Below, piece by piece: positions 6,251 through 14,151 of a DNA stretch of 16,985 nucleotides. Below the pieces are notes generated by a model that made no database searches, was not told where the DNA came from, and saw only the letters and a list, made by a program, of their open reading frames with translations. This stretch comes from UMGS1124 sp964417835 (lineage in GTDB: Bacteria; Bacillota_I; Bacilli_A; RF39; UBA660), in NCBI GenBank assembly GCA_964417835.1, contig CAYQJD010000020.1, forward strand, positions 1 through 16,985, written 5' to 3'. A program made the translations under genes and the position numbers. The first letter of the stretch is position 1. Every line of letters begins with the position of its first letter.

Positions 6251-6879
6251 TTTATACTCCTATAAATATCCTTTAATAATTCTTTATTGTCTACTGTATA
6301 AGTTAGTTTAGCTTTTTTCTTGTTTGCAAGTCTTATAAATTTTATTATTTCAGGAGTTTCGATTTTTATATTAGATTTATATATATTATTTAAGACATCA
6401 TTATATATAATTTTATCATCATTTATAATTATTAATTCACTACATAAATTATTTAAAAATACCATATCATTTGAAATAACGATTAATGTTTTTGTATACT
6501 TTGATTTTAAAAAATTAATAATTTTAGTTTTTGTCTTAAAGTCTAAGCCTTTATCAAAATAATCAAGAACATAAATATTTTTATCGTTTATTAGCATATA
6601 AACTAATAATACTAATTTATATTGGCTTTTAGTTAAATTTTTTATTTTTATTTTCAATAAATTCTCACTTATTTCTAACTCATCAAACAAATTTATAATT
6701 TCTTTATTGAGAATAATATTATACCCATTTAAAAAACGCTTTACAGACCAATTATCATCATAAGAAATACCATTAAATTCTATACCTTGATTTATTAGAT
6801 CTAATTTATCTTTATATATACCTGTAAATTTATTTTTTTTAAATAAATTATTTGATTTACTAATATACATTATTTCCAT
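6247..6879 (-). CDS. EcfA2-like ABC ATPase remnant without Walker A
   Basis: A 210-residue protein, against about 280 for a working EcfA2. The C-terminal part (IETPEIIKFIRLANKKKAKL...LLKDIYR) resembles that of EcfA2 in low-GC Gram-positives, and the position directly before truA fits. The catalytic sites are gone. No GxxGxGK(S/T) is present near the N-terminus; the LSGGQ region reads NLTKSQ; the Walker B end reads IYVLDYFD, with Tyr where the catalytic Glu belongs; and the H-loop reads VISNDM, with Asn for His. It should neither bind nor hydrolyse ATP normally. It overlaps the upstream gene by ten bases and truA by four, so the frame is maintained, which argues for use rather than plain decay. 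A second ATG at 6870 is possible; the ATG at 6879 is kept because GGAG lies upstream. Identity as EcfA2 is inference. Confidence 0.7.
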   Translation of the reverse strand: MEIMYISKSNNLFKKNKFTGIYKDKLDLINQGIEFNGISYDDNWSVKRFLNGYNIILNKEIINLFDELEISENLLKIKIKNLTKSQYKLVLLVYMLINDKNIYVLDYFDKGLDFKTKTKIINFLKSKYTKTLIVISNDMVFLNNLCSELIIINDDKIIYNDVLNNIYKSNIKIETPEIIKFIRLANKKKAKLTYTVDNKELLKDIYRSIK

Positions 6880-7616
6880 AAAATATCTACAAGCTCCTTA
6901 ACTGCCAAATGATTTTCTTTTATTAAGTCATAACTTTTTAACATATTGTTAATGTCATATATAAATGGCATATTCAATCCTAATTTTTTAAAAACATCTT
7001 CATTTAAAAGAACCTTTTCTGTTTTATCAAATAAAACCTTTTTCCCTTTATCAACAATCAATATTTTATCATAAAAAAATAACTCTTCCATATCACTTGT
7101 AACAGAAATTAATGTAATGTTTTTTTCTTTTATATAATTAAATAATTTTATTTTTTTTTCTTTATTTAAATAAGTTAATAAATTATCTATGCAAAAAATA
7201 GTTGGATATATAATTAATAAAGAAAGGATTTTAATAAATATTCTATTTTCTATAGTAAGATTATAAAACGCAGAATAATAAATACTATCAATACTAAAAT
7301 AATCTTTAAAATAATCTACTCTTGCTTTTATTTCTTTTTCGTTATAATTTAAAAATTTTAAATTATATTCTAATTCTTCATTTACACAATTAGTATTATA
7401 TATATTATCATCTAGAACACACGCAATATTATTTCTTTTATAATCTAAAGAATATTCTTTTATATTCTTATTATCTAACATAATATTTTCTATATTGTGT
7501 TTACCGCAAAACATATTAATCAAGCTTGACTTTCCACTATTGTTTGGACCTACAATACTTATAAGTTCACTAGCTTTTATTGTTATATCTAAATTCTTTA
7601 TATATATTTTATTCAT
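6870..7616 (-). CDS. EcfA1-like ABC ATPase with degenerate catalytic motifs
   Basis: A 248-residue ABC-type ATPase. Walker A is intact (GPNNSGKSS, residues 23-31). The others are not: the Q-loop region reads ACVLDDN; the LSGGQ signature is replaced by NLTIENR; Walker B reads IFCIDNLL, with Asn in place of the catalytic Glu; and the switch His is Ser (SVTSDMEE). The C-terminal KKLGLNMPFIYDINNML matches the tail typical of EcfA proteins, which couple ATP hydrolysis to vitamin uptake through EcfT. Nucleotide binding is plausible, hydrolysis unlikely. No EcfT gene follows the pair. The start is the only one available (an in-frame TAA directly precedes it), although the AAAGG ribosome site is unusually far, about 13 bases. 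An extended -10 promoter lies at 7643-7651. An alternative is a generic ABC protein of unknown role. Confidence 0.75.
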   Translation of the reverse strand: MNKIYIKNLDITIKASELISIVGPNNSGKSSLINMFCGKHNIENIMLDNKNIKEYSLDYKRNNIACVLDDNIYNTNCVNEELEYNLKFLNYNEKEIKARVDYFKDYFSIDSIYYSAFYNLTIENRIFIKILSLLIIYPTIFCIDNLLTYLNKEKKIKLFNYIKEKNITLISVTSDMEELFFYDKILIVDKGKKVLFDKTEKVLLNEDVFKKLGLNMPFIYDINNMLKSYDLIKENHLAVKELVDILWK

Positions 7617-7642
7617 TTAGAGAATCACGCCTTTGTATATTT

Positions 7643-7651
7643 ATTATAACA
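7643..7651 (-). promoter_or_regulatory. extended -10 promoter of the ATPase-like/truA genes
   Basis: TGTTATAAT on the minus strand, 26 bases before the ATG at 7616, with no good -35 box at the expected distance. It follows the terminator at 7667-7698, so it would start the ATPase-like, truA and prepilin transcript. Confidence 0.55.
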
Positions 7652-7666
7652 TGTAAAATTAAATTT

Positions 7667-7698
7667 AAAAAAAGAAACATAATTAAAATCATGTTTCT
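7667..7698 (-). terminator. intrinsic terminator after yihY
   Basis: On the minus strand AGAAACAT (7691-7698) pairs perfectly with ATGTTTCT (7673-7680) over a 10-base loop, followed by 7 T (7667-7673). It closes the transcript of the membrane protein, GGDEF and YihY genes and lies directly after the structured segment at 7701-7785. Confidence 0.85.
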
Positions 7699-7700
7699 CA

Positions 7701-7785
7701 AGTATTATTTTACAATATTTTTAATTCCGTAACAAATTAATTCAATATCGTAAAGTCTGAGTGCTCAAATAATACTCGTGAGCAC
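7701..7785 (-). ncRNA. possible structured RNA element after yihY
   Basis: Two hairpins and a long-range pairing occur in 85 bases. First, GTGCTCA/TGAGCAC, a perfect 7-bp stem (7761-7767 with 7779-7785) with an 11-base loop. Second, a 46-base hairpin (7709-7754): an 11-bp outer stem with one G-U pair and a perfect inner stem TTAATT/AATTAA (7721-7726 with 7735-7740) around an 8-base loop. Third, nearly the whole loop of the first hairpin, within 7767-7776, is complementary to 7701-7710 just past the second, so a pseudoknot is possible. A terminator follows. It begins 20 bases after the yihY stop, so it could be a structured 3' end, a processed small RNA, or a leader element for the ATPase-like genes. 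I match it to no known RNA family. Confidence 0.4.
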
Positions 7786-7805
7786 ATTATTATATTAATC
7801 AAATT

Positions 7806-8678
7806 CTAATGTTTTATTACACCAGTTTTTTCCATTTCATTATTTTCAACTTTAACATTCAAACATAATCCAATAACAAAAATATATGACAGCCAATAAA
7901 TCCACAACATTAATATAGCAATACTGCTTAAACTACCATAGTATCTATCGTAAGAACTAAAATTATTTATCCATGCACTATATAAATATGTTGCCAATAC
8001 CCAAAATAAAGTTGCAAATACAGCACCTAAATTTAAGCCCTTACGATCTATTTCTTTATCTGGAGCCATAACATAAATAGATTTAATAAAGTAATATACG
8101 ATAATCCAAGTGATAGGGCCTCTAATAACGGTCAAGATTGGATCAAGTATCTCTTTTATATGAAAATAATCAAAACTTGAAATTATTTTATTACCTAATA
8201 AAGGTACAATAAGGACAAATATATAAAGTGTACATAATAATAAAGTCATAATTATAGCTTTAATACGTCTTTTTATATAATTTCCTTGTTTTATTCCATA
8301 AATCTGATTAGACACAACTATAACTGAATTTGCACCATTAGCAGCTATATAAAACATTATTATTATCACAGTTATATTCTTCAAAGTTAAACTTTGATTC
8401 AAAATCTTAGGTATTATTAAATCAAATTCTATAGAAGAAAAAATTTTATTCAAAACTTCTGTAACAGCATCTGTAGAAATATTCATGGCTCCACCTATCC
8501 ACGTTAAAATAGATAATGTTGGAACAGCACTCAAAATTACATAAAACGCTAATTGCCCAGGTAATATTGTCATTTCGGGTTTTTTAATAATTTCTAAAAC
8601 TTTTTCAAAAAAATTTTTTATATAATTTTTATTCTTCTTAAATAATAATGATATAAAATCAAGTATTTTATTTTTCAT
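7806..8678 (-). CDS. YihY/BrkB-type (UPF0761) integral membrane protein
   Basis: A 290-residue protein counted from the ATG at 8678; a TTG at 8690 lies in the same frame, but the GAGG ribosome site (six bases before the ATG) overlaps it, so the ATG is the likely start. The family signature is clear: the PGQLAFYVILSAVPTL opening helix, ANGANSVIVVSN in the middle, a RRIKAIIMTLLLC helix, an APDKEIDRKGLNLGAVFATLFWV stretch, and the SIAILMLWIYWLSYIFVIGLCLN ending. About six membrane helices are expected. The family was once called RNase BN by mistake; its true role is unsettled (an envelope or transport role is suggested). It overlaps the end of the GGDEF gene by 11 bases, so the two are co-translated; both are membrane proteins. 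Confidence 0.9.
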   Translation of the reverse strand: MKNKILDFISLLFKKNKNYIKNFFEKVLEIIKKPEMTILPGQLAFYVILSAVPTLSILTWIGGAMNISTDAVTEVLNKIFSSIEFDLIIPKILNQSLTLKNITVIIIMFYIAANGANSVIVVSNQIYGIKQGNYIKRRIKAIIMTLLLCTLYIFVLIVPLLGNKIISSFDYFHIKEILDPILTVIRGPITWIIVYYFIKSIYVMAPDKEIDRKGLNLGAVFATLFWVLATYLYSAWINNFSSYDRYYGSLSSIAILMLWIYWLSYIFVIGLCLNVKVENNEMEKTGVIKH

Positions 8679-10698
8679 TAGAGTCCTCAAATGTACTCTT
8701 ATTTTTGCGCATTAATATTGTGGCTTCATTAAATGCATCTTCAATTAATTTTAAATCATCATTTATCATACTAAATCCAATAGCTACACCATATTCATAT
8801 GGCAATTTTTTAAACTCTTTTAATAATTTTTTTATATAACTTACAATTTGTTTTTCAGTATATCCTACCAAATAAATCATAAATTCATTACCATCTGTCC
8901 TTAAAAGTTCAGTATTCTCTAGTTGTGTTTTAAACAAAACATTTGCAGCAGCTTGTATTTGTTTATCTCCTTCTTCATGACCAAAAGTATCATTTAAATA
9001 TTTTATATTATTTAAATCTAGTACTATAACGCTTTGTGGATAAACAGTATTTTGATTCCAAATTTCCAATCTATCATTTAAATAATTTCTATTTTTTAAG
9101 CTAGTCAACATATCAACATATCTTATTTTTTCGTTATTTTTAATCTTTGTATTTAAAACCAATCTTTTTTTTGATCTTATAGTTAAATATAATCCAACTA
9201 AACCAATTATAATTAAAAATATAATATATTTGGCTATTTTAACTGTTTTATTACCTTCTTCGTATATTTTAAAATATTTATTTAATCCAAGATTAATAAC
9301 ATCTTTTGGATTCAAAGTATTTACATAAGTAGAAAAAAGTTTATAAAATGTATCTTGATCATTAACATATTTAAATGTATAATTATTATTATCTATAACT
9401 TCATCTAAAAGTATACTTATATCATCTAAAATATCACTAAAATACTCGTCATAAGACAATTTATCTACTAAAATAACTTTATTATTTTTTATTAATTTTT
9501 TTAGGTTACTATTTTTTTTATAAGTTTTAGTAGTTATTTTAGAATAATCTTTTAAATATGAGTATAATAAAGAGTTTTCTTGTACATATATTTCTCCATC
9601 ATAAGATTTCAAACTATCAATATTAATATTATTAGTTCTATTGCTTATTAAATAATATTTTATTGGAAAATTAATATTTATACTTTTATAAGAACTGCTA
9701 TAATCAAACTGATCAAAATACAAATCAACTTTATTTTTTGTTATATCATATTTGAGTTCGTTAAAGTTCTTTACTTTTTCATAGTTAAAATCTATTTTAC
9801 TAAAATCACTAAATAAATTTAAATATTCGCTTATTATACCAGTAAATGTCCCTTTAGCTAGTAAAGAATAAGGTTGATTTACAATATATTCAACTTTAAA
9901 TGTTTTATCAGTTAATTTGTCTTCTTCTACATCTGAAATTTCAAGACTGTCTATAAATAAATTGTAATTATTTCTATTATAGCTATCATCAAATTTAGAC
10001 TCCATCCAAATATTATAATATTTAGTTATTATAGAATTTAAAGTTTCATCACTTCCTAAATGAAGAGAATAATATATTTTTGCATCGTTAAAAAAATATG
10101 ATACGTAATATCTCTTTTTAATTATAATATCTTTATATTGGTTTAATGGGACTATAATATAATTCAATGTATTATCATCAAATCTTTCAAATAACTCATC
10201 TTTATTATTATAAGAATTAATCGTTCCATTTAAAGTATAATAGTTGCTAATATAATTAATATCATTGCTTAAAATTCCTATTGTACTATTACTTATGCTA
10301 TCTAAATTGATTACTGTATTATTTTCTTTACTAATCAGCACATAATAATCTTTATACAATAATAAATCTCTGCTATCGTATGTTGTATCTACATTAAATC
10401 CAAAAGATTCATTTTTATTTGAAATAGAATAAACTATATTATTTAAGTTTAAGCCTATTTCGTCTTTTAAATCAGTTATAAAATCATAATACACCCCACT
10501 GCCATTTTTACCAAATACATTTATATCATTTGGCACATTAATTGAAAAAACACTATTTTTATTATTGTTAATCCAAGTTTTTTCGTTAATATTTAAACTA
10601 TTTTCATCTTTAAATATTCTATAAATAGCAAAAGTTATTACTCCAAGAAATACAATAGAAATTGCAATTATCAAAATAATTTTTTTAAAATTCTTCAT
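8668..10698 (-). CDS. membrane sensor with two binding-protein-like domains and degenerate GGDEF
   Basis: A 676-residue protein. A membrane helix lies at about 6-28. A large outer region (about 40-475) seems to hold two solute-binding-protein-like units, the second starting near residue 265 (FKVEYIVNQPYSLLAKGTFTG). A second helix lies at about 490-507 and a GGDEF-type domain at about 525-665. GGDEF enzymes make cyclic di-GMP from two GTP. Here the fold is well kept: YVDMLTSLKNRNYLNDRL, the first metal Asp in IVLDLNNIKYLNDTFGH, and EEGD. But the signature reads D602-G-N604-E-F, so the first Gly is Asp and the third-position metal ligand is Asn. No RxxD inhibition site precedes it. It is probably inactive or altered and may act as a nucleotide-binding receiver. 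It follows the 158-residue protein by ten bases and overlaps yihY. Confidence 0.85.
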   Translation of the reverse strand: MKNFKKIILIIAISIVFLGVITFAIYRIFKDENSLNINEKTWINNNKNSVFSINVPNDINVFGKNGSGVYYDFITDLKDEIGLNLNNIVYSISNKNESFGFNVDTTYDSRDLLLYKDYYVLISKENNTVINLDSISNSTIGILSNDINYISNYYTLNGTINSYNNKDELFERFDDNTLNYIIVPLNQYKDIIIKKRYYVSYFFNDAKIYYSLHLGSDETLNSIITKYYNIWMESKFDDSYNRNNYNLFIDSLEISDVEEDKLTDKTFKVEYIVNQPYSLLAKGTFTGIISEYLNLFSDFSKIDFNYEKVKNFNELKYDITKNKVDLYFDQFDYSSSYKSININFPIKYYLISNRTNNINIDSLKSYDGEIYVQENSLLYSYLKDYSKITTKTYKKNSNLKKLIKNNKVILVDKLSYDEYFSDILDDISILLDEVIDNNNYTFKYVNDQDTFYKLFSTYVNTLNPKDVINLGLNKYFKIYEEGNKTVKIAKYIIFLIIIGLVGLYLTIRSKKRLVLNTKIKNNEKIRYVDMLTSLKNRNYLNDRLEIWNQNTVYPQSVIVLDLNNIKYLNDTFGHEEGDKQIQAAANVLFKTQLENTELLRTDGNEFMIYLVGYTEKQIVSYIKKLLKEFKKLPYEYGVAIGFSMINDDLKLIEDAFNEATILMRKNKSTFEDSNEK

Positions 10699-10708
10699 TT
10701 GTTTTCAC

Positions 10709-11185
10709 CTATGCTTCAAATTTAGTCCATTTAATCACAGAATTATTTGCCTTAATATATCCCATTACTGGAAAATTTTCATTTGAGTTTTCATCATTAT
10801 TTTTAAAAATATATTGTATATCATAGTAACTTTTAATATTTTCATTTATTGTATTTAAAGAAGTTTGCGCCAATGTTTCTGTATCTTGATGTGTTCCTGT
10901 TTTTAGAGAAACTACAATATATATTAACTTACCTTTTAATTCTGTTGTAACATTTTCCACCTTCTCAGATGATAACAAATTGGTTTTTATTTCATTAAAA
11001 GTACTTTCTTCTATTTTTATATTTTCAATACCTTCTAGTCTATTACCATAAATATCTTTTGAAGTTTGTCCAAGAAAGTAAAAGCAAACCCCAAATAAAA
11101 TTGATAGAATGCATATTATAGAAATTATCATAAGTATTGAATAAACTCTATTTTTCTGATAAAATGATTTTAATTTTTTTATCAT
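10709..11185 (-). CDS. single-pass membrane protein, function unknown
   Basis: A 158-residue protein with a basic N-terminus (KKLKSFYQKNR), one strongly hydrophobic helix at about 14-38, and an outer domain of about 115 residues with alternating helices and strands (NRLEGIENIKIEESTFNEIK, then a KLIYIVVSLKTG strand). There is no lipobox and no recognisable catalytic motif. It is the first gene of the transcript that continues with the degenerate-GGDEF sensor and the YihY protein, so it may be a partner of that sensor (inference). GAGGTG lies five bases before the ATG, and the promoter at 11211-11239 is good. I do not recognise the family. Confidence 0.75.
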   Translation of the reverse strand: MIKKLKSFYQKNRVYSILMIISIICILSILFGVCFYFLGQTSKDIYGNRLEGIENIKIEESTFNEIKTNLLSSEKVENVTTELKGKLIYIVVSLKTGTHQDTETLAQTSLNTINENIKSYYDIQYIFKNNDENSNENFPVMGYIKANNSVIKWTKFEA

Positions 11186-11210
11186 TTTTTCACCTCTTTT
11201 TTATAGAATC

Positions 11211-11239
11211 ATTATACAATATTATTTTAAAGTAATCAA
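11211..11239 (-). promoter_or_regulatory. sigma-A type promoter of the GGDEF-sensor operon
   Basis: On the minus strand TTGATT (11234-11239), a 17-base spacer, then TATAAT (11211-11216), ending 25 bases before the start codon of the 158-residue protein. Among the best promoter matches in the window. Confidence 0.75.
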
Positions 11240-11255
11240 TTAAATATAATTAAAC

Positions 11256-11282
11256 AAAAAAATAGTATTGTATTACTATTTT
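11256..11282 (-). terminator. intrinsic terminator overlapping the ligA stop
   Basis: On the minus strand AAAATAGTA (11274-11282) pairs perfectly with TACTATTTT (11259-11267) around a 6-base loop, and T residues continue to 11256. The stem contains the TAG stop codon of ligA. Confidence 0.8.
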
Positions 11283-13255
11283 ATTTTTTCTTCTAAAATA
11301 TTTTCATCCCATATTTCAATGCCTAATTCTTTAGCTTTATTTAATTTTGAACCGGGATTTTCTCCAACTATTAACACATCAGTTTTTTTACTTACTGAAT
11401 CTGATGTTACTCCTCCATTAGTTTCAATAATTTCTTTCACTTCATCTCTAGTAAAGTGAGAAAGTGTGCCAGTTATTACAAATCTTTTTTTATTAATATT
11501 TTCATTTTCTTTAATTGTTTCTCCTAAATAAAGCATATTTATACCAATATCTTTAAGATTAGAAATAAGTTTTTTATTTTCAGCATTGTTAAAAAAATCA
11601 AATATATTTTTTGCTAAAATTGGTCCTATATCTCTTATATTATTTAATTCTTCTATAGTAGCATTCATTAAATTATCTATATAATTATATTTTCTAGCTA
11701 AAATTTTAGCATTTTTTTCACCTATTCCATTTATTCCAATAGCAAAGATTAATCTTTCTAAACTATTTTTTTTGCTTTTTTCTATACTTGATATTAAGTT
11801 TGAAACACTTTTTTCGCCAAATCCTTCAAGTTCAATTAATTCTTTTTTTCGTTCATTTAAAGAATAAATATCTTCTATAGAAGATATTAAATTTAAGTTA
11901 TAAAAATCTTCTATAATTCTTTCACCTAATCCATCAATATCCATTGCTTTTCTGCCAGCATAATGGATTAAGGATTCAATATTCCTTTTTGGACAATTAT
12001 CGTTCATACAATAGTAATCTATTCCTGTTTTACTTATTGTTAATTTGCTTCCACAAATTGGACAATTTTTTATCATTTTAAAAGGAATTTCCTTACCATT
12101 TCTTCTTTCTTTAATAGGATTTACTACTTCTGGTATTACATCACCAGCTTTTCTTATGCTAACAATGTCTTTTATTTTTAGATCTTTATCATGAATATAC
12201 TGTTCGTTATGCAAAGTCGCTCTTCTTATTGTACTTCCTTGAACTATTACAGGATCTAAAACTGCATTTGGTGTTATTAGACCTGTCCTTCCTACAGTAA
12301 ATATAATATCTTGCAATTTTGTTAAAACTTCAGTAGCTGGAAATTTATATGCTGTAGCCCATTTAGGATATTTTGAAGTATATCCTAATTTTTTTTGAAT
12401 GTCTATATCATTCACTTTTATAACAACACCATCAATATCGTATGGTAAAGTTTCTCTTATACTCCCTTTCTCTGAAATATATTCTATTATTCCTTTTGAT
12501 CCTTTTACTAACCTATTATTAGGATTTATTTTAAAACCTAATTCTTTCATAAAATTTAGAGCCTCGAGATGTGTTTTAAGACCATAATCTTCTGGATTAG
12601 GCAAATGATATATCCAAGCATCCAATTTTCTTTGTTCTGCTATTTTGCTATCTAGTTGTCTAATTGAGCCTGCTGCAGCATTTCTACAATTTTGCAAAAG
12701 AGGCAAACCCTGCTCTTTTCTTAATTTGTTTAAACTTTCTAATGTCTTTTTTGACATGAATATTTCGCCACGAACTTCAATATCAATGTCTTTATTTATT
12801 TTTAATGGAATAGATCTAATAGTTTTAACATTATGTGTTATATCTTCCCCCTCTACTCCATCACCTCTTGTTGCTGCTGTTTCCAATAGCCCATTTTTAT
12901 ATTTTAAAGAAACTGATAGTCCATCTATTTTTAACTCACATACAAAATTAGGATAAAAACCTTCTTTATTTATTCTGTTGTTAAATTCAATTATTTCAGA
13001 TTCATTAAAAACATTGCTTAAACTTAGCATAGGAATATTATGTTTTACTTTTTTAAAGCCATCTATAACTACTCCACCAATTTTATTGGTTGGACTATCA
13101 GCCCTTACTAATTCTGGATGTTCTTTTTCTAAATCTATTAATTCCCTTAAATATTTATCAAATTCTTGGTCGGAAATCGTAGGATTATCTAAAACATGAT
13201 ATTCATAATTAGCTTTATTAATTATTTCTACTAACTCATCATATCTTTCTTGCAT
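11276..13255 (-). CDS. ligA: NAD-dependent DNA ligase LigA
   Basis: Joins nicks in DNA during replication and repair, using NAD+ to form an enzyme-AMP intermediate. The 659-residue length matches the family. Domains in order: the Ia NAD-binding part (YDELVEIINKANYEYHVLDNPTISD type), the adenylation domain with the nucleophile K109 in KIDG and RGEIF near 162, the OB fold with DIVSIRKAGDVIPEV, a four-cysteine zinc site (C398, C401, C416, C421), helix-hairpin-helix units (about 440-570), and a C-terminal BRCT domain (about 585-659). All expected sites are present. GGAG lies five bases before the ATG and overlaps the end of the nucleotidyltransferase gene. It is the last gene of the pcrA operon, an arrangement with pcrA common in Firmicutes. 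Confidence 0.98.
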   Translation of the reverse strand: MQERYDELVEIINKANYEYHVLDNPTISDQEFDKYLRELIDLEKEHPELVRADSPTNKIGGVVIDGFKKVKHNIPMLSLSNVFNESEIIEFNNRINKEGFYPNFVCELKIDGLSVSLKYKNGLLETAATRGDGVEGEDITHNVKTIRSIPLKINKDIDIEVRGEIFMSKKTLESLNKLRKEQGLPLLQNCRNAAAGSIRQLDSKIAEQRKLDAWIYHLPNPEDYGLKTHLEALNFMKELGFKINPNNRLVKGSKGIIEYISEKGSIRETLPYDIDGVVIKVNDIDIQKKLGYTSKYPKWATAYKFPATEVLTKLQDIIFTVGRTGLITPNAVLDPVIVQGSTIRRATLHNEQYIHDKDLKIKDIVSIRKAGDVIPEVVNPIKERRNGKEIPFKMIKNCPICGSKLTISKTGIDYYCMNDNCPKRNIESLIHYAGRKAMDIDGLGERIIEDFYNLNLISSIEDIYSLNERKKELIELEGFGEKSVSNLISSIEKSKKNSLERLIFAIGINGIGEKNAKILARKYNYIDNLMNATIEELNNIRDIGPILAKNIFDFFNNAENKKLISNLKDIGINMLYLGETIKENENINKKRFVITGTLSHFTRDEVKEIIETNGGVTSDSVSKKTDVLIVGENPGSKLNKAKELGIEIWDENILEEKIK

Positions 13256-13256
13256 G

Positions 13257-14141
13257 TTAACTCCACAAATCTTCTTTGTAAACTTTTTTCTTTATTAAAT
13301 CATTTACAGCTTTTTTAACTTGCTCTTTATCTTCTTTATAAGTTACACCGTACCATTTGCTGTTAGTTTCAATAAGTTCAACTTCAATTTCTCCACTTTG
13401 AATATGATTTTCTAAAATATCATGTATTAAAAATTCTTCTTTTCCCTCATCTTTTATATTTTTTAAGAATTCAATAAAATCTTCTTCTAAATATTTAAAA
13501 ATCTTTGGAGTAAATAATAGAAAACTCATAGAAACTAATGCATCTTCATCGATATTTTTTTTCACACCCTCTTTTAGGGTTTCACATCTTAATTTGTCAT
13601 TTTCTTTTTCTATTAAACATTCTGTAATGTGTTGTACCTTGCCATTAGAAATCTCGCAAACACCTCTCTTAACTGCACCATTTTCTGTTAAAGTATTTAC
13701 TGCTTTATATCCTATAAGCCCAAATTTGTTATTATTTAACGTTTTCATGAATTTTACAGCTTCTTCAAATGAAGTTTTACCATAAAAGTCATCTGCATTA
13801 ATAACCGCAAAATTCCCAACAATTAAATTTTTTGCAGCTAAAACTGCTTGGCCTGTTCCCCAAGGTTTTTCTCTATTAAACTCTTTATTTATTGGTATAT
13901 TGTCTAATTTTTGAAATGCATATTCTACTTCAATATGATTTTCTATTCTAGAACCTATGGTTTCTTTAAATGAATCATACATTTCTTCCTTAATAACAAA
14001 TACAATTTTATCAAAACCAGCTTGTTTTGCATCATATATTGAATAATCAATAATGAATTCTCCTGTCGGACCTATAGGTTCAATCTGTTTTAAGCCCCCA
14101 AATCTGCTTCCCATTCCTGCCGCTAAAATTAATAATGTCAT
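13257..14141 (-). CDS. NDP-sugar-type nucleotidyltransferase
   Basis: A 294-residue protein of the nucleotidyltransferase fold that activates sugar phosphates with NTP. The nucleotide-binding signature LAAGMGSRFGGLKQ lies at 6-19, GTG-Q-AVLAAKN at 95-105, and the metal-binding Asp region INADDFYG at 114-121. The RFGGLKQ form of the signature and the lack of a C-terminal beta-helix set it apart from GlmU or GlgC. The exact sugar cannot be told from the sequence; bacterial relatives are often annotated only as nucleotidyltransferase. AGGAGG lies five to six bases before the ATG. It sits ten bases after pcrA and one base before ligA, an odd insertion of a sugar-activating enzyme into a DNA repair operon, presumably shared transcription rather than shared function. 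Confidence 0.88.
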   Translation of the reverse strand: MTLLILAAGMGSRFGGLKQIEPIGPTGEFIIDYSIYDAKQAGFDKIVFVIKEEMYDSFKETIGSRIENHIEVEYAFQKLDNIPINKEFNREKPWGTGQAVLAAKNLIVGNFAVINADDFYGKTSFEEAVKFMKTLNNNKFGLIGYKAVNTLTENGAVKRGVCEISNGKVQHITECLIEKENDKLRCETLKEGVKKNIDEDALVSMSFLLFTPKIFKYLEEDFIEFLKNIKDEGKEEFLIHDILENHIQSGEIEVELIETNSKWYGVTYKEDKEQVKKAVNDLIKKKVYKEDLWS

Positions 14142-14151
14142 ATTATTCCTC

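Noticed and set aside
7701..7785. A known riboswitch or ribozyme class (c-di-GMP, guanidine, pistol and similar)
   Set aside because: None of the conserved core strings I know for these classes are present; only the general layout is suggestive.
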